Assembly (NCBI GenBank): GCA_008638375.1
Contig: CM018041.1
Span: 5,695,501 to 5,759,500 of the forward strand
From: Nyssa sinensis
Lineage: Eukaryota; Streptophyta; Magnoliopsida; Cornales; Nyssaceae
Direction: 5' to 3'
DNA: 64,000 bases
In this document: piece after piece, positions 23,061 through 33,890 of the stretch
Layout of the letters: each line of letters starts with the position of its first letter
Position numbering within the stretch: the first letter of the stretch is position 1
Program-made: the position numbers and the translations under genes
The notes under the pieces: generated by a model
Told to the model about the DNA's origin: nothing
The model's input: only the letters and a program-made list of their open reading frames with translations
Databases searched by the model: none

Positions 23061-23066
23061 CAATTA
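23058..23066 (+). promoter_or_regulatory. Candidate stop-codon readthrough site (TAG CAA TTA)
   Basis: The TAG that separates protease from RT is followed directly by CAATTA, which fits the CARYYA readthrough context known from tobacco mosaic virus and other plant RNA viruses. The frame is open on both sides. Function is inferred, not shown. Confidence 0.55.
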
Positions 23067-26000
23067 CAGTACACTCGGGACTGTGCAGATCCGGTTTTCA
23101 CTCACACTCCCGAGGTGGAAGATTGCCCATCCGGCGTTGAAGAGCCCCTGAGCCCAAGGGGACGAGATAGCCGAGCCAAGCCTGTTGGCGAGCCCATCAA
23201 GATACTGGTCAGTTCAGAAACAGAGGGGCGTTATTTGTACATCGGCCCAGACCTTACGCCCGCCGAGCAGGAAAAGATAGTCAAGTTTCTAAAGAACAAC
23301 CTCTCTATCTTTGCTTGGGAAACTAGGGACATGGAGGGAATAGATCCTAATCTGATAACTCACAAACTGATGGTAGATCCAGATCACCCCCCGGTCAGAC
23401 AGAAGAGAAGACCGATCGCTCCCGAACGGCATCGGGTTATAAACGAAGAAGTCCAGAGGCTGCTGGACGCCAGGATGATACGGGAAGTTTTCTATCCCGA
23501 GTGGTTAGCCAACACTGTGCTCGTCAAGAAGAAGAACGACAAGTGGAGAGTCTGTGTTGACTATACAGACCTTAACAAAGCATGCCCCAAGGACAGCTTT
23601 CCACTACCGAGAATAGATCAACTGGTTGACGCCACTGCAGGGCATGAGCTTATGAGTTTCATGGACACCTACTCTGGATACAACCAGATCCAGATGTACC
23701 CTCCAGATCAGGAAAAGACCGCCTTCATAACCGAAAGAGGACTCTACTGCTACAGAGTGATGCCATTCGGTTTAAAGAATGCTGGAGCCATTTACCAACG
23801 GTTGGTGAACAAGATGTTCAGCCCACTGCTTGGCAGCACCATGGAGGTATACATCGACGACATGCTGGTAAAGAGCCTCCAAAAAGGCAGCCACCTCCAG
23901 CACTTAGCCCAGACCTTCGATATCCTCAGACAGCACAAGATGAAGCTCAACCCCTCGAAATGTACCTTCGGAGTTACGAAGGGAAAATTCTTGGGGTACA
24001 TCGTCTCTCAAAGAGGTATCGAAGCAGATCCCACTCAGATCCAAGCCCTGATTGGACTGAAGTCGCCAAGGACCAGAAAGGAGATTCAGGCACTAAACGG
24101 CAGAGTCGCCGCATTGAGCAGATTCATATCCAAGTCCACCGATCGCTGCCTACCTTTCTTTAAAGCTCTGAAGGGCAGCAAGGCCTTGCAATGGACAGAA
24201 GAATGCGAGCTTTCCTTCCAAGAACTAAAAGAGTACCTAGCCTCTCCAGAGCTCCTGTCAAAACCTGTACAAGGAGAAAAGTTGCTCCTGTACCTAGCAG
24301 TCTCTGAGAACGCGGTCAGTTCCGCACTAATCAGACAGGACAAAGGAGTACAGAGGCCTATATTCTACGTCAGTAGGGCGCTACTTGACACGGAGAAAAG
24401 GTACCCAGAAGTAGAGAAGCTGGCCTATGCCTTGGTCATATCAGCCCGGAAGCTTCGACCTTACTTCCAGGCCCATCCAATTGAGATTCCAACTGCCTAT
24501 CCTCTAAAGTCAATACTGAGGAAACCCGAGGTATCGGGAAGATTGGTCAAGTGGTCTGTGGAACTAGGGGAGTTTGACATAGCATATGTACCCCGAAACT
24601 CCATTAAAGGGCAGGCCTTAGCTGACTTTGTAGCCGAGTTCACCCCGGCACTGCAGAACGAAGCACAAAACGCCGAAACTACAGGAACTTGGCTGCTGTA
24701 TATTGATGGTTCGTCAACCGATCAAGGATCAGGGGTAGGACTGGTACTACAGTCCCCTGATGGACTTACATCGGAAAAAGCAGTCAGCCTGGGATTTAGG
24801 GCTTCTAATAATGAAGCTGAATACGAGGCCCTAATCTTAGGGATGAAGCTTGCCCTGGAATGCGAGGCTCAGAACCTCGATGTCTTCTCTGACTCCCAAC
24901 TGGTAGTAAGCCAAGTTTTGGGAGAGTTTGCCATTAAGGATGACAGGATGCTTCGGTACTCCGAACTGGTAAACCATTTAAAGCATTCTTTCCAGACTTT
25001 CACTATCCAGAAGATTGAGAGAAGTCAGAACTGCAGAGCAGATGCTCTGGCTAACATGGCCTCCCGTCTCAAGTCTGAAACAGACTCCACCGTTAAAATC
25101 TCTTTTCAGCCAGGATCCAGCATTGAGGAAGCATCAGTTGCTCAGATTAATGAACAGACCCAGAGCTGGATGACCCCAATCCTCCAGTATCTAAAATCCG
25201 GGCTCCTCCCAGAAGATAAAAACAAAGCCAGGAGAATCCGAATCAGAGCGGCTCGGTACCTGATCTTGAACAACAAACTTTATAGGAGGTCATATTCTCA
25301 ACCTCTGTTAAAGTGTTTGGCTCCAGACGAATCACAATATGTTTTGGCTGAAATTCACGAGGGAATTTGCGGGAATCACAATGGGGGCAGAACTGTAGCC
25401 CACCGAGCTCTATCACAGGGCTACTACTGGCCCGGCATGCTGAAACAGGCTAAAGAATATGTTCGGAAGTGTGACAAATGTCAGAGATTCGCCCCGTACC
25501 AACACCAGCCTCAGCACGAGCTCATCCCGATTCCTAGTCCCTGGCCCTTTGCTCAATGGGGAATGGACATTGTGGGACCGTTACCACGAGCACCTCCAAA
25601 CAGGAAGTACCTCCTCGTGGCTATCGACTACTTCTCTAAATGGGCCGAAGCCGAGCCTTTAACGCATATTACAGAGAAGGAAGTCGAAAACTTCACCTGG
25701 AAGAACATTGTCTGCAGATTTGGCATACCACGTGTAATTATCTCGGATAATGGGACACAATTTACTAGTAAAGGCTTCAAGGCATTCTGCGAAAATCTCA
25801 ACATCAGGCAGCACTTTGCCTCTCCAGGCCATCCACAAGCAAATGGGCAGGCAGAGGTCACCAACCGAACAATCCTTGATGGGTTAAAGAAAAGGTTGGA
25901 GCAAGCCAAAGGGAGGTGGGCAGAAGAGCTCCCAGGAGTCCTTTGGGCCTACCGTACAACCAGAAGAACTCCCACCTCCGAAACACCCTTCTCATTAGCC

Positions 26001-26402
26001 TATGGGACAGAAGCAGTAATTCCGGTTGAAATCGGTATGCCAACTCTGAGGACTGAGGCCTTTGAGCAAGAATCCAATGATCAGCAGCTGATGGAGAACT
26101 TGGATTTGCTCGAAGAGAGAAGGGATCAGGCTAGCATCAGGATGGAAGCCTACCAACAAAGAATGGTCAATAAATCCAGGATAGGACTCAAGATAGTCAG
26201 CTTTCAAGTTGGAGACTTCGTCTTAAGAAGAGTCTTTCAGAACACCAAGGATCCCACCATGGGAAAGTTGTCACCAAATTGGGAAGGCCCCTACAAAGTG
26301 ACGAAGGTCGTTCGACCTACCACTTACTGGCTTGAAGACACGACTGGGAAACCTGTTCCTAGGCCATGGAACGTAGAACACTTGCGGAAGTATTATCAAT
26401 AA
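23061..26402 (+). CDS. gypsy Pol: RT, RNase H, archaeal-type RNase H, integrase
   Basis: The frame is open from the TAG at 23058 to the stop at 26400-26402, about 1,113 codons. Numbering from the GTG at 23115, RT has the YIDD catalytic motif at residues 246-249, preceded by FMDTYSGYNQI and MPFGLKNAGAIYQ. A first RNase H follows (LLYLAVSENAVSSALIRQ). A second, archaeal-type RNase H starts near 528 (LLYIDGSSTDQG ... NNEAEYEALILG ... RADALANMAS), the Tat-lineage signature. Integrase has the HHCC finger (CDKCQRF) and catalytic D818, D878 and E914 with D-x35-E spacing, then a C-terminal GKLSPNWEGPYKV block. No internal stop or frameshift: this part looks intact. Confidence 0.95.
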   Translation, partial: QLQYTRDCADPVFTHTPEVEDCPSGVEEPLSPRGRDSRAKPVGEPIKILVSSETEGRYLYIGPDLTPAEQEKIVKFLKNNLSIFAWETRDMEGIDPNLITHKLMVDPDHPPVRQKRRPIAPERHRVINEEVQRLLDARMIREVFYPEWLANTVLVKKKNDKWRVCVDYTDLNKACPKDSFPLPRIDQLVDATAGHELMSFMDTYSGYNQIQMYPPDQEKTAFITERGLYCYRVMPFGLKNAGAIYQRLVNKMFSPLLGSTMEVYIDDMLVKSLQKGSHLQHLAQTFDILRQHKMKLNPSKCTFGVTKGKFLGYIVSQRGIEADPTQIQALIGLKSPRTRKEIQALNGRVAALSRFISKSTDRCLPFFKALKGSKALQWTEECELSFQELKEYLASPELLSKPVQGEKLLLYLAVSENAVSSALIRQDKGVQRPIFYVSRALLDTEKRYPEVEKLAYALVISARKLRPYFQAHPIEIPTAYPLKSILRKPEVSGRLVKWSVELGEFDIAYVPRNSIKGQALADFVAEFTPALQNEAQNAETTGTWLLYIDGSSTDQGSGVGLVLQSPDGLTSEKAVSLGFRASNNEAEYEALILGMKLALECEAQNLDVFSDSQLVVSQVLGEFAIKDDRMLRYSELVNHLKHSFQTFTIQKIERSQNCRADALANMASRLKSETDSTVKISFQPGSSIEEASVAQINEQTQSWMTPILQYLKSGLLPEDKNKARRIRIRAARYLILNNKLYRRSYSQPLLKCLAPDESQYVLAEIHEGICGNHNGGRTVAHRALSQGYYWPGMLKQAKEYVRKCDKCQRFAPYQHQPQHELIPIPSPWPFAQWGMDIVGPLPRAPPNRKYLLVAIDYFSKWAEAEPLTHITEKEVENFTWKNIVCRFGIPRVIISDNGTQFTSKGFKAFCENLNIRQHFASPGHPQANGQAEVTNRTILDGLKKRLEQAKGRWAEELPGVLWAYRTTRRTPTSETPFSLAYGTEAVIPVEIGMPTLRTEAFEQESNDQQLMENLDLLEERRDQASIRMEAYQQRMVNKSRIGLKIVSFQVGDFVLRRVFQNTKDPTMGKLSPNWEGPYKVTKVVRPTTYWLEDTTGKPVPRPWNVEHLRKYYQ

Positions 26403-26434
26403 AATTTTTTTTTTTCTTTTACTTCCTTAAAACT

Positions 26435-27279
26435 GTTCATCTATTAATGCACAGGCCTCCAGAGCCTGGTCCATCTATTAATGCACAGGCCTCCAGAGCC
26501 TGGTCCGTCTATTAATGCACAAGTCTTATGACTTGGTCCATCTATTAATGCACAGGCCTCCAGAGCCTGGTCCATCTATTAATGCACAGGCCTCCAGAGC
26601 CTGGTCCATCTATTAATGCACAGGCCTCCAGAGCCTGGTCCGTCTATTAATGCACAAGTCTTATGACTTGGTCCATCTATTAATGCACAGGCCTCCAGAG
26701 CCTGGTCCATTTATTAATGCACAGGCCTCCAGAGCCTGGTCCATCTATTAATGCACAGGCCTCCAGAGCCTGGTCCATCTATTAATGCACAGGCCTCTAG
26801 AGCCTGGTCCGTCTATTAATGCACAAGTCTTATGACTTGGTCCATCTATTAATGCACAAGTCTTATGACTTGGTCCATCTATTAATGCACAGGCCTCCAG
26901 AGCCTGGTCCATCTATTAATGCACAGGCCTCTAGAGCCTGGTCCATTTATTAATGCACAGGCTTCCAGAGCCTGGTCCATCTATTAATGCACAGGCCTCC
27001 AGAGCCTGGTCCATCTATTAATGCACAGGCCTCTAGAGCCTGGTCCGTCTATTAATGCACAAGTCTTATGACTTGGTCCATCTATTAATGCACAGGCCGC
27101 CAGAGCCTGGTCCGTCTATTAATGCACAGGCCTCCAGAGCCTGGTCCATCTATTAATGCACAGGCCTCCAGAGCCTGGTCCGTCTATTAATGCACAGGCC
27201 TCCAGAGCCTGGTCCATCTATTAATGCACAAGTCTTATGACTTGGTCCATCTATTAATGCACAGGCCTTCAGAGCCTGG
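26435..27279 (+). repeat. 33-34-bp hairpin minisatellite, about 25 units in two forms
   Basis: Tandem units share TCTATTAATGCAC and then an inverted repeat. Form A (19 units, some with point changes) carries CAGGC ... GCCTG; form B (6 units) carries CAAGTC TTAT GACTTG. Relative to A, form B changes two base pairs at both partners (G:C to A:T and C:G to T:A), so the stem is kept. Unit order is A A B A A A B A A A A B B A A A A A B A A A A B A. The array lies between the pol stop and the antisense gene. Confidence 0.95.
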
Positions 27280-29039
27280 ACCATCTTCAACTAGCGGGTT
27301 CTGTAATCCAGTCTATCTAAAGGCAGAAGTTCCGAGCACCTGTTAACTAAAGTTTATTAGAACGGAATACCTCGGATCTGACACTTACATTATTTGACTT
27401 ATCTGTCAAACAAACCAGCACCATGGTTTCAACCAAAGGTGAAGTGCTTCGATTCTGGCATTTTTCTAAGTTTTTGATTTATTTTCAGAACAATCGGCAA
27501 CGCATTAGAAGATGCTTAAGTTTCAAAAGAGCACATTCACAGAAAATATCAGATCAGAGAAGAAGAAATTCAACTTTATTAATAACTCAAAAATATTTAC
27601 ATCAGTACCAAGACGCTATTACAGAAGCTATTACAGAAGCTATTACAGAAGCTACGCTTGGCAACATAATGGCTCTTCTCCTGGGATGATAAAGGGGCAC
27701 AAGATCCAAAACCTTCAAAACCGCCTTCATCGGCTCCATTTGAAAGGAATGAACCCTGAACCCCAGTCTGCATCACGTAGTGCCCAGGTCATTTCATCAT
27801 CACTATCACTGGTCCCATGACCAACGGATGATGAGGGCTCTGAGCCTCAGGAGACTTTTCATTCTCCACCTTTGTAATCGGCATGACTCCTCAGAAGAAT
27901 AAAGCAAAGGTCTCTGCCAAGACACATGGGGGGGAAGGTAGTCCACCTTCAATCTTCTTCTTCACACCGTCTGTTTCACCCCAGCCACATAGAGCAAGGG
28001 TCTCTGACAGAGCGTGAGGAAGGGGAGGCAACTCACTTTCGTCTTCATCACCAACACTCCAGGCCTCGGTTGAATCAGGGAGGGGCCACCACCAATCGGA
28101 GAAATCTCGACCGGATGCCAGAGGAAACAAGAAGACTTGGGCCTCCTTCAATCCTTCCTTGGAGACTGAAAAAAGGGGGAGGTTAACTCTCGGCCACAGG
28201 CTCATTATTCCTAACTCAGGCAAGGAATCTTCCATCATCTCCGGACGAATGGGAGAAACTCCGGCAGCATATGAGGTTTCTCTCACGAACAAATCGGGGA
28301 GCAAAAGGGTTGAGCGCAACCGTATGCCCCGTTTCCATATATATAGACCCTTGGAGTTCAAAAGCCACCCAACTGAACCGTCGCAACAGTGAAAAAGAGA
28401 GTGGCCTCGAAAACCCAAACGACGGTCGAATGACTAAGCGGTGCATTAAATAAGCCTCTTCAATATACCAAGAGACAGAGTACAGAATTCTCAAGACAGA
28501 GACCGCAGTCCAGTACTTAAGCTCCCAAAACGATAAAGAGGGGAACAAAGTCTAAAGTAAATAGACCCCCAATTCAAAGATTCAGACCTACTGGTCTTAA
28601 CTATTTCATAACGGGTCAAGACATATAACAAAGACCAAGCAGATCGGATATATCCCAATCCCGAGTACTCAGCATACCGAGCATCATAATAACGAGCACA
28701 AGCTGCTCAATTAACCTCACGGACTCTTAATTCAGAGCAGTCTATCTCAGGGCTCTACAGAGATCCACTCCCGCTCTGTCAGGCTCTATCTATCTGGCTA
28801 TATCTACTTTCTCGTCTTATTTTAATAAGGCAGATCTATATTCACTATTCAATGACAAGTATTGAAGACTAGAAAGCAACTGTTTGATCTAACATGCAAA
28901 GGGTTCAGAGCAGCCACACTTGCAACAAAATTCACAAGAAGGAAAAATACAAGCAGAATCTGAAGAAAAGTCAATCTTATTGATCAAAAGGGAAAATATA
29001 TTCACTACATCAAAAAAAGAACCAAAAGCCTATAAAGCC
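27280..29039. other. gypsy 3' spacer
   Basis: About 1.75 kb between the minisatellite and the antisense gene. It includes a triplicated GAAGCTATTACA phrase near 27622-27655. A 175-codon minus-strand open stretch (27891-28418) has protein-like composition but no recognised domain; it may be a further antisense ORF or the 3' UTR of the antisense gene. Confidence 0.5.
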
Positions 29040-30945
29040 TCAAGATTTCCCAGAGGGGCCTGCGTCCTCTTCCAAATTAAGGGCACGAGCCCCAGCAGTC
29101 TTATCCGGATCAGGACGAGATGAGATAGGTTCAGGAGGAACGATTGATGACACATCAAAGTCCGGGAACTGAAGTTGGAATCTAGTTCGGAAATTCTCAA
29201 AGCCGAGCAGGATCAGGTCATCACCCATCTGATCAACTTCCTCTTTTAATTCCATCTCAGCCTCAGCTTTGGCTTGACCAACTACCTCCTGAACCCTCTG
29301 ATCAATGGAACTACGGAGACTAACTAACTCCGCCTCAAGCCTCTCAACCGTCTGAGCAAATATATCCCTCTCAGACTCTGCTACCTTAAGGCTAGTGGTA
29401 GCTTTCTCCAGACCCTCTTCAGCAGACTGAATTTTGGAACGGGCTGTTCCGAGCTCCAGTCTCATCTCGTTCACCTCCGTCCTCAGCTTCTCGGCCTCCT
29501 CAAGGCCCATGGGGGTCACCATCAGAGCAGCTAAACTATGCATGCTCTGTATAAAGTAAGACAGATAAATTAGAGTGAAACAAATGAGCAAACAAAAGGC
29601 CAGGGAAAGGCTTCAGAAGTTACCTTCATCTGGAGAGTCATCATCTCAGTCATCAATATGGAGGGATCATCCCCTCTGTACCGATGTGGGCCCTGAGCCC
29701 ATATTTGATCAAATGCCTTCTTGGCAATTTGATAATCCGGCTGAACAAATGGCTCAGAAGGTGCGGCAGGAGCTTTCCCCTTCCTAGACCTCTTGCTCGG
29801 ACCAGGAGGAACAGCCGATACGGGAATGGCAGGCTCGGCTTCCTCAGCCTCGGCAGGGGAGGGCTCAGGGGAACCAGAGATCAATCTCCTCTTCTTCACT
29901 TCTAAAGGAGCATCAGGCTCAGCTGGGGAGGAAGACTCCCCCACCACTTGAGGCTTCGGCACTTCCCACCTCGAGGCTAGCCTCCTCTTAAACTCTGCGC
30001 TACGGGTGGCCATCACTTGGTTCGGAGTGACGATAACAGTATGAGCCCGGTTAGAAGTTGAAAGCAAAGCCCGGTACTGATCCTGCAGAGCCTTAGTAAA
30101 CTTGGGCCTCTTCCGAGCACTCTTGACTGCACAAAGGAAATGAAAAATACCAAGTTTGTCAGTTCTGAGGATATAAGCAAAGCTAAAGCAAACCCAAGAG
30201 AATAAGTCTCACCCCTATGGCCCGTAACACAAGGAAACGACGAGGTCTCTCCGGCCTGGAAGTCCTTATGCTCCCATCCTCCTCCAACAAAGAAGTACCA
30301 CTTCTTCCACATCTTGTTGGAAGTAGGAACGGAAGACAGGGGTCGGAACCCCTTCTCGAAGGACATATAATAGAGGCCCTCTGCCTGCTTGAACTTCAGA
30401 TCCATATTGCTACGGATCAAGTCCAGAGACACGTCCACTTTGTTCAAGTGTCCCAGCACCATAAAACCTAGAAGATGCCGCCAGCTATTGAGATTCAGGT
30501 CGGCAGGGCAGAGCTTGAACCAGCAAAAGAATTGCCTGACTAAATCCGGCAATGGAAGCCTTAAGCCCATTTCAAACCAGGCAAGGAAAACGCAAATCTC
30601 CCCGGCTTTAACATCTTGGGGACGGTCCATGGGTCCTGGAACTCTGCAAGTCACATTTGGGGGAAATTCGAATTTCACCCTCCATTCATCCAAGAGGCTT
30701 TGAGTGACGGCACTCTCACCCTCTTCTCTATGAGAAGACCTACCAGAGGTCTCCCCGGCCCTGTCTCGGGGCTCTTCGAAAGCATCAACTATTCTAACCC
30801 CTGGACTAGGGGGAGGATCAACAGGCCTCTCCTCAATAATTTCAAGAGCAGGGTTACCTACATCTCCTACAACAGACGGACCAGCCATCTCAGAATGGTC
30901 TCCTACTCCCTCATTCACAATTCGAGATTCCGAAGGAACAGACAT
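29040..30945 (-). CDS. Spliced antisense gene in gypsy 3' region (putative gypsy-type transposon protein)
   Basis: Three minus-strand exons, 30945-30213, 30126-29624 and 29546-29040, join with canonical splice sites (GGG|GTGAGA ... TTGTGCAG|TC; AAG|GTAACT ... TATACAG|AGC). Lengths 733+503+507 give an unbroken 580-residue frame. Exon 1 encodes a helical domain (LPLPDLVRQFFCWFKLCPADL ... NSWRHLLGFMVLG) like the plant family called putative gypsy-type transposon (Transposase_28). Exon 2 is disordered and basic (KRSRKGKAP). Exon 3 is a coiled coil (about 75 residues rich in E, L and K). The start MSVPSES was taken as the first ATG after an upstream in-frame alternative at 31008. Antisense ORFs are known in Tat elements; their function is unknown. 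Frame and introns are intact here, unlike gag. Confidence 0.75.
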
Positions 30946-31338
30946 TATTCTCAAACTCAAGAAGAAAGAAGCAAGAGAGGGGGAAAAATCAGTCGAACCT
31001 GTTTTCACTTAGGGGATCTGTATTCTTCAAGGTCTCACGAACCAACAATGGCGAATGAAATCTTCTAGCACAGTAAAAATGTCGAGGGAAAGGTCATTTC
31101 AAAAATCTCATCCCGTATTTATAAACACGGTATCAGAAGGGACCCACCAAGCCCAAACGCCATGACGGTTCAGAACAATGATGTTCTCGAGAAAACCAAC
31201 TGTCCGCCCAGTGTAATTGTGACCTTGAAAAGACTTAATCGCCGACTACGCAATAAATGGCGCCCCAACAATTGTCTTGGAAGGCGAAAAAGCGAGACAC
31301 ATAACTCTCTTAGCCCTAGTTACTTACATCAAACTAGG

Positions 31339-31357
31339 ACTTGGGGGGGGGAGTAAC
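31339..31357 (+). other. gypsy polypurine tract
   Basis: ACTTGGGGGGGGGAGTAAC abuts the 3' LTR, the expected position of the plus-strand primer. Confidence 0.8.
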
Positions 31358-31985
31358 TGATATACCATAAAAAGACAGGCCAATCAACACTTGACACGAA
31401 TGACCACAGTCCGATTTATGTTCAGCTAGCATGACTCTCGCTCAGCCAATGACATCCAGATCATCACATAAGGTCGGAAGTGACCAAACAAATATATCCA
31501 GAACTGATCACAGGGTCCAGACCAGAGCTTCAGATCTCGTCACCGCCTTAGCGGATTCCGAGCAGAGAATAGGGAAATAGTCTCCAATACGGAAACTACC
31601 ATTTGTGATTATCTCCGCCTTAGCGGATTCCGGGCAGAGGATAAGGAAGCAGTCTCCAATACGGAAACTACCATTTATGATTATCTCCATCTACGACTCA
31701 ATGCCCACAAGGAAACTGCAATCTCCGATGATCATATCCCTATATTCATGGCGTCGAATCCTGATCAACTTAGGAAAACTTCGGCCTATATATTAAACCC
31801 TAGAGGTACGCTTTTAAACTCATGCTCATTCTTTGACTTTCAATACAGTCTTTCAAATTCCCTTACTTACTTAAGCATCGGAGCGGCTACCGCCGGAGCC
31901 AATCCGGTGGTCCTCTGATCATCTTTCTGAGTGTTCTACAGGTCACGGAGCCCTCACGTGTTGCGAGTCAAAAAGTGCAGCATCA
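31358..31985 (+). repeat. gypsy 3' LTR
   Basis: 628 bp, the same length as the 5' LTR, with 6 substitutions by eye; followed by the target duplication CATAG. Confidence 0.95.
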
Positions 31986-32304
31986 CATAGTATCTTATCT
32001 TTAAAGTTTTATCCCTCAAATTTTTTCTTCCAATTATGTGCCTTATAAATATTCTTTCAAAATACATAATATCTTAATTAACTTTAAATTTTTGTCCCTT
32101 CTCAAAATTTTTCATTCCAAAATTACATACATACATAAATAGATATATAAAATATAAATATAACTAATTTATCTATTAGAAAGTAGCTACTGTATCAAAA
32201 TAAAAAATTAATTACTGAAAAATCTCTCAAAATAATTGTTTAGAGGTTAAGGTTTAAGAGAAAAATATTTTTACCCCAAAAGTCCTTTCAGTTTTTAAAT
32301 TATA
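31986..32304 (+). repeat. Hairpin module, copy I, middle part
   Basis: Resumes after the gypsy element with ATAGTATCTTATCTTTAAAG, TAAATATTCTTTCAAAATAC and ATACATACATAAATAGA, matching copies II-VII (for example 42130-42310). It is then interrupted by a Mutator-like element. Confidence 0.85.
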
Positions 32305-32848
32305 AGGTTAATTATATTATTTTTTCTCTAATTTCTGATAATTACAGATATCTCTCACATAATTTGTAAACCTATACCGTTCCCTTTTTTGCTTTTAGTT
32401 TTAGTGTAAATTCCCTCTGCCTGTTAGTCAACATTACTAAAATGGATGGAAATAAATGATGTAAGCAAAAAAAAAAAAAAAAATTATGAAATACTCAAAT
32501 TACACCTTAAAAATAATAGAAAACTATATTGCCCTCATAAAATAATAAAAAATAACAAAATTAACCTTCATATCATCCTATTAATTCTCGGAAGAAATGA
32601 CCGCCTACACACTTAATTTATCAAAAAATGATAATTTATTTCCCAAATAAAAGAGAGCCGCTGATTTTACAATAACAATAATGGATCAATCATCTATTTA
32701 ACATCTTTGATATTTCATTACTTCTTCTTTTTTTTTCCTTTTTTTTTTCTAAAATTATATACGGGTCACTTCCTAAAAACCATCTCTCTTAGATAATTCC
32801 TGAAAAATAAATCATCAAAAATCTTTTAAAGCCTTATCTAAAACATCT

Positions 32849-32909
<61 letters not shown>

Positions 32910-33881
32910 TCTCTCTCTCTCTCTCTCTCTAAATCTATTTGTCTTAAACCTTATCTATAATATAATTTTAATTAATCAACACAAAAAAAGCCTAAAATGG
33001 ATCTGCCCCCAAAATACAAAAGAGAATATTATGCCTAGTCATCCACAATACATAAAAAGACAAAAAAAAAAAAAGTTTAAAAATGATCTTACCAATTTAT
33101 TTTATTTTCAACAAAATTATCGCTTTTTAGAGAATGAGAAACAAGAAATATATAGAAAGATCTCTTGATGAATTCCATTCAACAAAAATTTCCATAGAAT
33201 TTCCATATTTAGTATGTTGTACAGAATTTGACCATTATGAATGTCTTAGCTCATAGGACGAGGAACAGGACGTTGTCGAAGTAAAACTGATCTGCTTCGC
33301 TAAAGAAAACGACAAATTGATTATCTCCAAATCGATCATGTAGAAAATAGATCGATGCCATTCTGATTTTCACCTCTTCACCGATTTCTTTTGTATGTGT
33401 GTGAAAGAGAGGGGGGTGGAGGGAGAGATACGGGTTAGTGGTTTTGAGAGAGGTTAAAAAGAGATGGAGGGGTATTGCGATGATTGGTGGTGCACTGTCA
33501 CTGATGGTTCACGCGATTGGCAGTGTCGGCGACCATAGTGGCTATGGCAGCTTTGGCGGTGGCGACAACCCTTGGGCGGTGGCGATGACCCTTTGGTGGT
33601 GGCGGTGGCCTATGGGGTGAAGAGGGATAGAAATGGGTTTTGATGTTATGAATGAGAAGAGAGGGATTTTGCTTCTAATTGGGAATTTGGGATATACATG
33701 AGAGGAGAGAGTGTGTCATTGATAAAATTATAATATTTAAATGAGGGTGAATTAGTAATTTTATTAATTTCGTTAACTACATTAAGGAGATAAGATTGTT
33801 AGGGGACAATGTAATTTCAGAATTTATAAGAGAGATATCTGTAATTGTCAGAAATCACAAGAAGATAAGTGTAATTAACCC
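32305..33881. mobile_element. Non-autonomous Mutator-like element (MULE)
   Basis: The ends are long imperfect inverted repeats: left AGGTTAATTATATTA..., right (minus strand) GGGTTAATTACACTTATC..., both continuing through TTTCTGA.AATTACAGATATCTCTC. It is flanked by the perfect 9-bp duplication TAAATTATA (32296-32304 and 33882-33890), the Mutator-superfamily size. The interior has (TA)27 and (CT)n tracts and a GC-rich part (about 33400-33640) that stands out from the AT-rich background, as in Pack-MULEs with captured DNA. No transposase; the 60-codon open frame at 33438-33620 is low complexity (G/W-rich). Confidence 0.8.
32851..32930. repeat. (TA)27 and (CT)10 microsatellite
   Basis: Pure TA repeat (32851-32905), five bases, then CT repeat (32911-32930), inside the MULE. 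Confidence 0.95.
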
Positions 33882-33890
33882 TAAATTATA

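Larger units (their letters stand above)
19996..31985 (+). mobile_element. Ty3/gypsy LTR retrotransposon, Tat lineage
   Basis: An 11,990-bp element with 628-bp LTRs is flanked by the perfect 5-bp duplication CATAG (19991-19995 and 31986-31990). In order it holds LTR, primer-binding site, gag, protease, RT, RNase H, a second archaeal-type RNase H, integrase, a hairpin minisatellite, an antisense spliced gene, polypurine tract and LTR. The dual RNase H and the extra antisense ORF are known hallmarks of the Tat lineage. The LTRs differ by 6 substitutions (0.96%), so the insertion is young (roughly 0.4 million years at 1.3e-8 per site per year, an assumed rate). It sits inside copy I of the hairpin module, so it post-dates that sequence. 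Confidence 0.96.

Noticed and set aside
26435..27279. CRISPR array
   Set aside because: Regularly spaced repeats, but the whole unit repeats with no unique spacers, and the context is a plant retrotransposon.
27891..28418. 175-codon minus-strand ORF in gypsy 3' spacer
   Set aside because: Kept only as a possibility in the spacer entry: no recognised domain and no convincing splice link to the antisense gene.
33438..33620. 60-codon G/W-rich plus-strand ORF
   Set aside because: Low-complexity GGTGGC/GGTGG repeat inside the MULE; no codon structure beyond the repeat.
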